From CAZFQD01 sp964520885 (lineage in GTDB: Bacteria > Bacillota > Clostridia > Oscillospirales > SIG519): 12,250 nt of DNA. Shown here in pieces: positions 8,242-12,250 of the stretch. The stretch covers positions 1-12,250 of the forward strand of contig CAZFQD010000065.1 in NCBI GenBank assembly GCA_964520885.1, given 5' to 3'. The notes under the pieces were generated by a model. That model was not told where the DNA came from and did no database searches. It worked only from the letters and a program-made list of their open reading frames with translations. Numbering within the stretch: position 1 is the stretch's first letter; every line of letters begins with the position of its first letter. Position numbers and translations under genes: made by a program.

Positions 8242-9234
8242 TTATCCCACTATGCCACTTCTTTCAATGCTTTGGACAAAAAACTTTTGAGCAAAAATGT
8301 ACAATATAATCAACGGAATCATATGCAATATCATTGCACAATTATTATATATTCCTTCAAGTAAATAATCAAATGAAGTTCCACTCACACAGTTTATACG
8401 ATAACCAATATTATAAATTCGTGCCGCCATAATATCCATTGATTGAGCAAAAAACGCAGTATATAAGTAATCATTCCATCCCCAAACAAATGTAAATAAA
8501 AATATTGTAACTAACATATGGGTAGCCCCGGGAAGCATTATTCTTCTAAATGTTCCAAAAATACTACAGCCATCCATATATGCGGCTTCTTCAAGTTCTT
8601 TAGGCATATTTCTAAAATATTGTCTAAGCATATAAATAAGTAAACCGTTTTTTGCTCCCATTGCTGAAACAGAAAGCATAAAGAAGGGCCAATAAGAATT
8701 TAATAAATTCACACCATTAGGTGGAGGAACAATAGAAAATAAAGTTACAAGACTAAAACTTTTGAATTGAAGATACAAAGGAAGCATTACTGTTTGTGCA
8801 GGAATAGCTAATGTTAAAATTATTAGTGCAAACAATAAATTGCGTCCTTTGAATTTAAATCTCGCTATGCCATATGCTACTAATGTGCAAGAAACAGTTT
8901 GTAATATTCCATTTATTGTTGTAAACATTAAGGTTCCAAATAATGTGCTCCAATATTGTATGAAATCCATAACTTTATTATAAAACTCTAAAGTAGGCTT
9001 TTTTGGTATCATCCATACTGTGGGGTCAAAAAAATCTGTAGTTGATTTTATAGAATTGGATAACTTAACGATTACAGGATTAAGTATTAAAAAAGCAATT
9101 CCTATTACCAAAACTAACCTTAGTAACGAAATTATATACTTTTTTATTTTATCAAGAGTTAAATATTTCTTTACTAAATATTTAACTTTTCCAAATTTTT
9201 CGTTATTCAATACATTGGGTTTTTCTAATAACAT
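8242..9234 (-). CDS. Carbohydrate ABC transporter permease, MalG type (pair 2)
   Basis: A 330-residue CUT1 permease with a basic N-terminal tail of about 35 residues and about six membrane segments (roughly 37-57, 99-124, 132-153, 180-200, 238-258, 298-316). The EAA loop is EEAAYMDGCSIFGTFRRIMLP at about 215-235, with the conserved Gly222. The final ERSGIVG is the normal MalG-like end. It is clearly diverged from the MalG-type protein at 3413-4297, so this is not a recent duplication. GAGG sits 7 bases before the ATG. It lies 42 bases before the binding-protein start and 113 bases after its MalF-type partner, an unusually loose spacing for such a pair. Confidence 0.92.
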   Translation of the reverse strand: MLLEKPNVLNNEKFGKVKYLVKKYLTLDKIKKYIISLLRLVLVIGIAFLILNPVIVKLSNSIKSTTDFFDPTVWMIPKKPTLEFYNKVMDFIQYWSTLFGTLMFTTINGILQTVSCTLVAYGIARFKFKGRNLLFALIILTLAIPAQTVMLPLYLQFKSFSLVTLFSIVPPPNGVNLLNSYWPFFMLSVSAMGAKNGLLIYMLRQYFRNMPKELEEAAYMDGCSIFGTFRRIMLPGATHMLVTIFLFTFVWGWNDYLYTAFFAQSMDIMAARIYNIGYRINCVSGTSFDYLLEGIYNNCAMILHMIPLIILYIFAQKFFVQSIERSGIVG

Positions 9235-9347
9235 TTTTAAACCTCATTTCTCCGCCTATTTAACATTTAATTAACAACAAAATTCTCTTTATGCTAAATG
9301 GAGTTTTGCAAGTAATAAAGGCAATAAAACAAATAATAAATTCATTA
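9235..9347. other. 113-base gap inside the permease pair 2 genes
   Basis: Partner MalF and MalG genes are usually almost touching, but here 113 AT-rich bases separate them. I find no open reading frame, no convincing promoter (a TTGCAA/TAAAGA pair has a spacer of only 14) and only an AT-only short inverted repeat over the MalF stop codon. It may hold an mRNA processing or internal control site, but nothing in it can be named. Confidence 0.4.
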
Positions 9348-10259
9348 TTATCTATCTTCATAATAAACCATCTTGTTTACTGCAAAAACTATTATTCCTA
9401 ATAATAGTAATATGAGAACTGAATATATCCAGCTCATTGAGGCAGCTAAACCAATATCTCCAAGTTTAAATGTTGCGTTATAGATTGATTTTGTAACTGT
9501 ATTTGTTAAACCATTACAATAATCGACAATTGTATAAACAGCATTTACAATAATTAACGGACTAATCATTGGAAGTGTAATCTTCCAGAAATTTTCCCAT
9601 GAAGTTGCACCCTCAATGCTTGAAGCTTCATATAGTGATGGTGAAATCGATTGTAATCCTGCTAAAAAAATTAATATTTGAACACCTGAAGAGATGGTTA
9701 TTTGATATATATTACTGACAGTTCCTGTAAGAAAACTTACAAAAAAAGAGTTTACATCAAACGGCAAACTGCTAATGATAGTATTGGCTAAATTGATGGT
9801 ATTTGCCGAGCCATCTCCACCAACACTACTTAAGGCTACATTTGCACTATTCAAGAAACTATCATTTTGCATAACGGCAATAATACCTGATGTAATAATA
9901 ACTGGTAAAAAGAAAATAACTCTTGCAACTATTCTACCTTTGAATTTTTGGTTTAACATTACTGAAATAAAAAAACTGAATAATAAAATAGAAGGTCCAA
10001 TAGTTCCTAAATTTTTAAGACTATCAATTACTGTATCTCTAAAAATAGGGTCAACAAATAATGAAAAATTAAAATTATCTAACCCTATAAATGAAATATC
10101 CATTCCACCGGTTATTCTGCTAAAACTAAAAACAATTGACCTAATCAAAGGTGATATATAAAAAAGTAGAAATCCAACAATAAACGGACAAGAAAACAAT
10201 AAGCCCGCAATGGCTCTCTTAGTTGCCATTGACTGTTTTGGTTTATGTTTACTTAACAA
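9348..10259 (-). CDS. Sugar ABC transporter permease, MalF type (pair 2)
   Basis: A CUT1 permease of 303 residues from a TTG start. AAAGGAGG lies exactly 8 bases before TTG 10259, a much better site than any upstream; a further in-frame TTG at 10301 would overlap the DUF5696 gene by 53 bases without support, and ATG 10229 lacks a good site. Six membrane segments are likely (about 16-38, 80-104, 110-130, 180-203, 232-246, 270-295). The EAA loop is YEASSIEGATSWENFWKITLP at about 210-230. The loop between the third and fourth membrane segments (about 132-175) is long and rich in Ser/Asn/Gly, as in transporters next to DUF5696 genes. The start overlaps the end of the DUF5696 gene by 11 bases, so the two are coupled. 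Confidence 0.9.
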   Translation of the reverse strand: MLSKHKPKQSMATKRAIAGLLFSCPFIVGFLLFYISPLIRSIVFSFSRITGGMDISFIGLDNFNFSLFVDPIFRDTVIDSLKNLGTIGPSILLFSFFISVMLNQKFKGRIVARVIFFLPVIITSGIIAVMQNDSFLNSANVALSSVGGDGSANTINLANTIISSLPFDVNSFFVSFLTGTVSNIYQITISSGVQILIFLAGLQSISPSLYEASSIEGATSWENFWKITLPMISPLIIVNAVYTIVDYCNGLTNTVTKSIYNATFKLGDIGLAASMSWIYSVLILLLLGIIVFAVNKMVYYEDR

Positions 10260-12250
10260 TTTTTTCTCCTCCTTTAACAAACAAATAACTTTTTGCACCA
10301 ATGGTTAAATTATTATTTGTTACTTCGTTATCGCTGTAATTCACATAGATTGAATTTCCATTTTCAAAGCTTGTTTTAAACACATTATTAGATATCTGTT
10401 CGTGACTTGCTATTTTTGAAGTTTGGTTTTGTGCTAAAACAGCATTAATTTGTTTGTAAGTTTTAACTGCGTCATCAAACCAAGGTAGATAGTATGTGCT
10501 GTAATAGTCATAATCGGTGTTTTTAAGATCATAGTTTGGGGCATAAGTCCATTCAAATGATGGTGATGCACCAATCTCTAATGCCTTTAATACCGAAAGC
10601 TTATAATCTTCTTCAAGATTAATAGGTGTACTTGAGTATGGCATTATCCCATGTAACACTATCTGATAAAAAGGAATTGATTTATCCATCAAATAGTAAT
10701 CACTTGATAGCATTGGCATATTATTTATATAAGTTAAATTTTTCAAAGTATAAACATTAGCACAATCAGATACTAAACTAAACCCCTTGCTTTTAAGATA
10801 ATCTAACTCATTTAAGATGATGTTCTTAACTTCTTGTCGATGTGTTATATTTTTTTCATCAAAATCAGAATTTAAATCAGTTGCCAGTATTCCAACTGAT
10901 AGAAAAGGATTATTATATTTTTCATAATCATTTATAAAACTATTAATAAAATAATGATATTTTGTTGGTTTGATAATAAACTTTTTAGTATTCCAAATTC
11001 GTCTATTAGTAGATAACGCATAGAAAAATGTATAGGCATACTCGCTTGTAACAAATCTTGAATCGTCCCATCTTGCAATAAATGCATCAAATAAATCATT
11101 TTTTGTAACATACATAAAATTTGCTTCTGGATATAAATCTATTCCATTTTGCTTTGAATAGTCAATAAGTTCATTGAATTTTTTTTCTCCTCCTAATTCA
11201 CCTATTAATTCAACATTTGAAAAAATCTTGTTGCCAACTCCATTGTTAGCCCATGCAAGATATTTTGCAGAAATATTTGATATTCCAGATGATTTCAATA
11301 ATTCGAGAATTTTTTTGCTTTCATCATAACTCGTAAGAGGCTTTATACTTTTGACTGGAATTCCTAAAATAGATGAATCAAAATCAACTGCTCCTAAAAA
11401 AGATAGCATAAATGGTATATTGTCTTTAAAACTACCTGTTTTAATAAGACCATTATCTAATAAATAATTCTGATATGCTAAAGCCATACCAGTATAATTT
11501 GCATCATTATTATATAAAAATGTATATTTTATTTGAATTGGATTGTCATTTGGTTTCGATTGATAAATATTTATTCCTGTTTTACGCATCCAAGAAGCAC
11601 TATTTACTTCATTATATACATTTATAGTAAAGGAAGAAAACACAGTGTTGTAAGAATTATTTTTTCCACTTACACAAGCATTAATGTTTGCATATGCATC
11701 ACCTTTTTCAATTATTGCTAAAAAGGCGGAATTGTTTTGTTTGATACCAAACACAGGTAGAAAACATTGCTGTTCAATATTGGGGATTATTTTAACATCA
11801 GTAGTTCTATCGTAGCCGTACAGTTGTTTTTTATATGGTTTATATTGAGTTTTGCCATTATTTAGTTCTATCAATGCCCCACAACCGTCCGGAACAAATA
11901 TGTAACCATTTTCATCGTTCCCTGCCGCACCAAATGTACTTAATAATTTAATGTTTGTAAGTTTTAAATTAGAGGGGCTATTTATGTGAGGTATTTTTGC
12001 TATTAAATTATCCTTTTCAAGAGTATATTCAATAGGCACAACGAATCTTTGAGGCTTTTTGGTAGGAGGAACATTATTTTCTTTTTCATCAAACGCCAAA
12101 TCATTTTCGGTATAATTTGCTTTGATAAAAATATCACTTAGTTCAGTTTTTATAAAATCCGGTATAGGAGCATTCAAAACATAAGCAACCTGATTTTTTA
12201 AATATGGATATAATTTTTTAATTACTTCTTTTTCAGTAATATCCATATTA
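10249..12250 (-). CDS. DUF5696 domain protein, glycoside-hydrolase-like (5' end beyond right edge)
   Basis: At least 666 residues; the frame stays open through the right edge, and ATG 12246 is probably internal because members I know of are longer and start with a signal peptide. I recognise the DUF5696 pattern: GYIFVPDGCGALIELNNGK (114-132) in an N-terminal beta-sandwich region (about 65-265), then a barrel-like region (about 275-575) with LTSYDESKKILELLKSSGI, LYPEANF (371-377), SVGILATDLNSDF and IPFYQIVLHGIMPY (524-537), and a short beta-rich end (about 610-665). Residue numbers count from ATG 12246. The barrel resembles retaining glycoside hydrolases; Glu374, Asp457 or Asp461 and Glu565 are acidic residues worth testing, but no catalytic pair is proven. 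Members of this family are commonly found beside CUT1 permeases and very large binding proteins, exactly as here. Its biochemical function is unknown to me. Confidence 0.82.
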   Translation of the reverse strand, partial: NMDITEKEVIKKLYPYLKNQVAYVLNAPIPDFIKTELSDIFIKANYTENDLAFDEKENNVPPTKKPQRFVVPIEYTLEKDNLIAKIPHINSPSNLKLTNIKLLSTFGAAGNDENGYIFVPDGCGALIELNNGKTQYKPYKKQLYGYDRTTDVKIIPNIEQQCFLPVFGIKQNNSAFLAIIEKGDAYANINACVSGKNNSYNTVFSSFTINVYNEVNSASWMRKTGINIYQSKPNDNPIQIKYTFLYNNDANYTGMALAYQNYLLDNGLIKTGSFKDNIPFMLSFLGAVDFDSSILGIPVKSIKPLTSYDESKKILELLKSSGISNISAKYLAWANNGVGNKIFSNVELIGELGGEKKFNELIDYSKQNGIDLYPEANFMYVTKNDLFDAFIARWDDSRFVTSEYAYTFFYALSTNRRIWNTKKFIIKPTKYHYFINSFINDYEKYNNPFLSVGILATDLNSDFDEKNITHRQEVKNIILNELDYLKSKGFSLVSDCANVYTLKNLTYINNMPMLSSDYYLMDKSIPFYQIVLHGIMPYSSTPINLEEDYKLSVLKALEIGASPSFEWTYAPNYDLKNTDYDYYSTYYLPWFDDAVKTYKQINAVLAQNQTSKIASHEQISNNVFKTSFENGNSIYVNYSDNEVTNNNLTIGAKSYLFVKGGEKIVK
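10268..10275 (-). promoter_or_regulatory. Ribosome binding site deciding the TTG start of permease pair 2 MalF
   Basis: A perfect AAAGGAGG on the minus strand, inside the last codons of the DUF5696 gene, ends 8 bases before TTG 10259. This spacing is ideal and is the main reason for the chosen start. Confidence 0.75.

Noticed and set aside
9020..9274. Plus-strand open frame of 84 codons
   Set aside because: Antisense to the MalG-type permease start and gap; no ribosome binding site or recognisable protein.
9260..9320. Internal promoter in the permease pair gap
   Set aside because: The best TTGCAA/TAAAGA pair has a 14-base spacer, too short for a normal sigma-A promoter.
9332..9349. AT-only inverted repeat over the MalF-type stop codon as an internal terminator
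   Set aside because: The stem is only six A/T pairs with no GC and no T run; it is expected by chance in DNA this AT-rich.
9775..10161. Plus-strand open frame of 128 codons
   Set aside because: It is opposite the MalF-type permease; hydrophobic codons read backward give a Lys/Ile/Leu-rich meaningless protein.
11533..11721. Plus-strand open frame of 62 codons
   Set aside because: Antisense to the DUF5696 gene, with no support.

Overview
The window reads as a piece of an AT-rich Gram-positive (Firmicutes, probably Clostridia) genome. The reasons are strong AAGGAGG-type ribosome binding sites, some TTG starts, low-GC codon use with many AAA/TTT/ATA codons, and a sugar-uptake system of the Paenibacillus/Clostridia type with no dedicated ATPase. 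Species-level placement is not possible from this sequence.

Every convincing gene is on the minus strand, so the window is best read from right to left. From about 12250 down to 703 there is one tightly packed unit of nine genes: a DUF5696 glycoside-hydrolase-like protein (truncated by the right edge), a MalF-type permease, a MalG-type permease, a very large sugar-binding protein (about 969 residues, two beta-sandwich carbohydrate-binding-like modules ahead of a family 1 solute-binding domain), a second MalF/MalG permease pair, a cytoplasmic alpha/beta-hydrolase (probable carbohydrate esterase), a TIM-barrel sugar isomerase/epimerase, and an L-fucose mutarotase (FucU). Gaps are mostly 1 to 40 bases, with one 11-base overlap and one unusually long gap of 113 bases. 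The unit ends at a long hairpin around 544-604 that could terminate transcription in both directions. Beyond it, an unrelated AAA_14/DUF4143-type ATPase begins at 299, behind its own good promoter (365-393), and runs off the left edge.

Taken together the operon looks like a Gram-positive glycan-use locus. The surface binding protein and possibly the DUF5696 protein handle an external oligosaccharide, the permeases import it using a shared MsmX-like ATPase encoded elsewhere, the cytosolic esterase could remove an ester group, and the isomerase and FucU handle the released sugar, plausibly L-fucose or a related 6-deoxy sugar. The substrate is inferred mainly from FucU. No kinase, aldolase, glycosidase of a known family, regulator or ABC ATPase is present in the window. 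I saw no tRNA, rRNA, CRISPR array, insertion sequence or phage gene.
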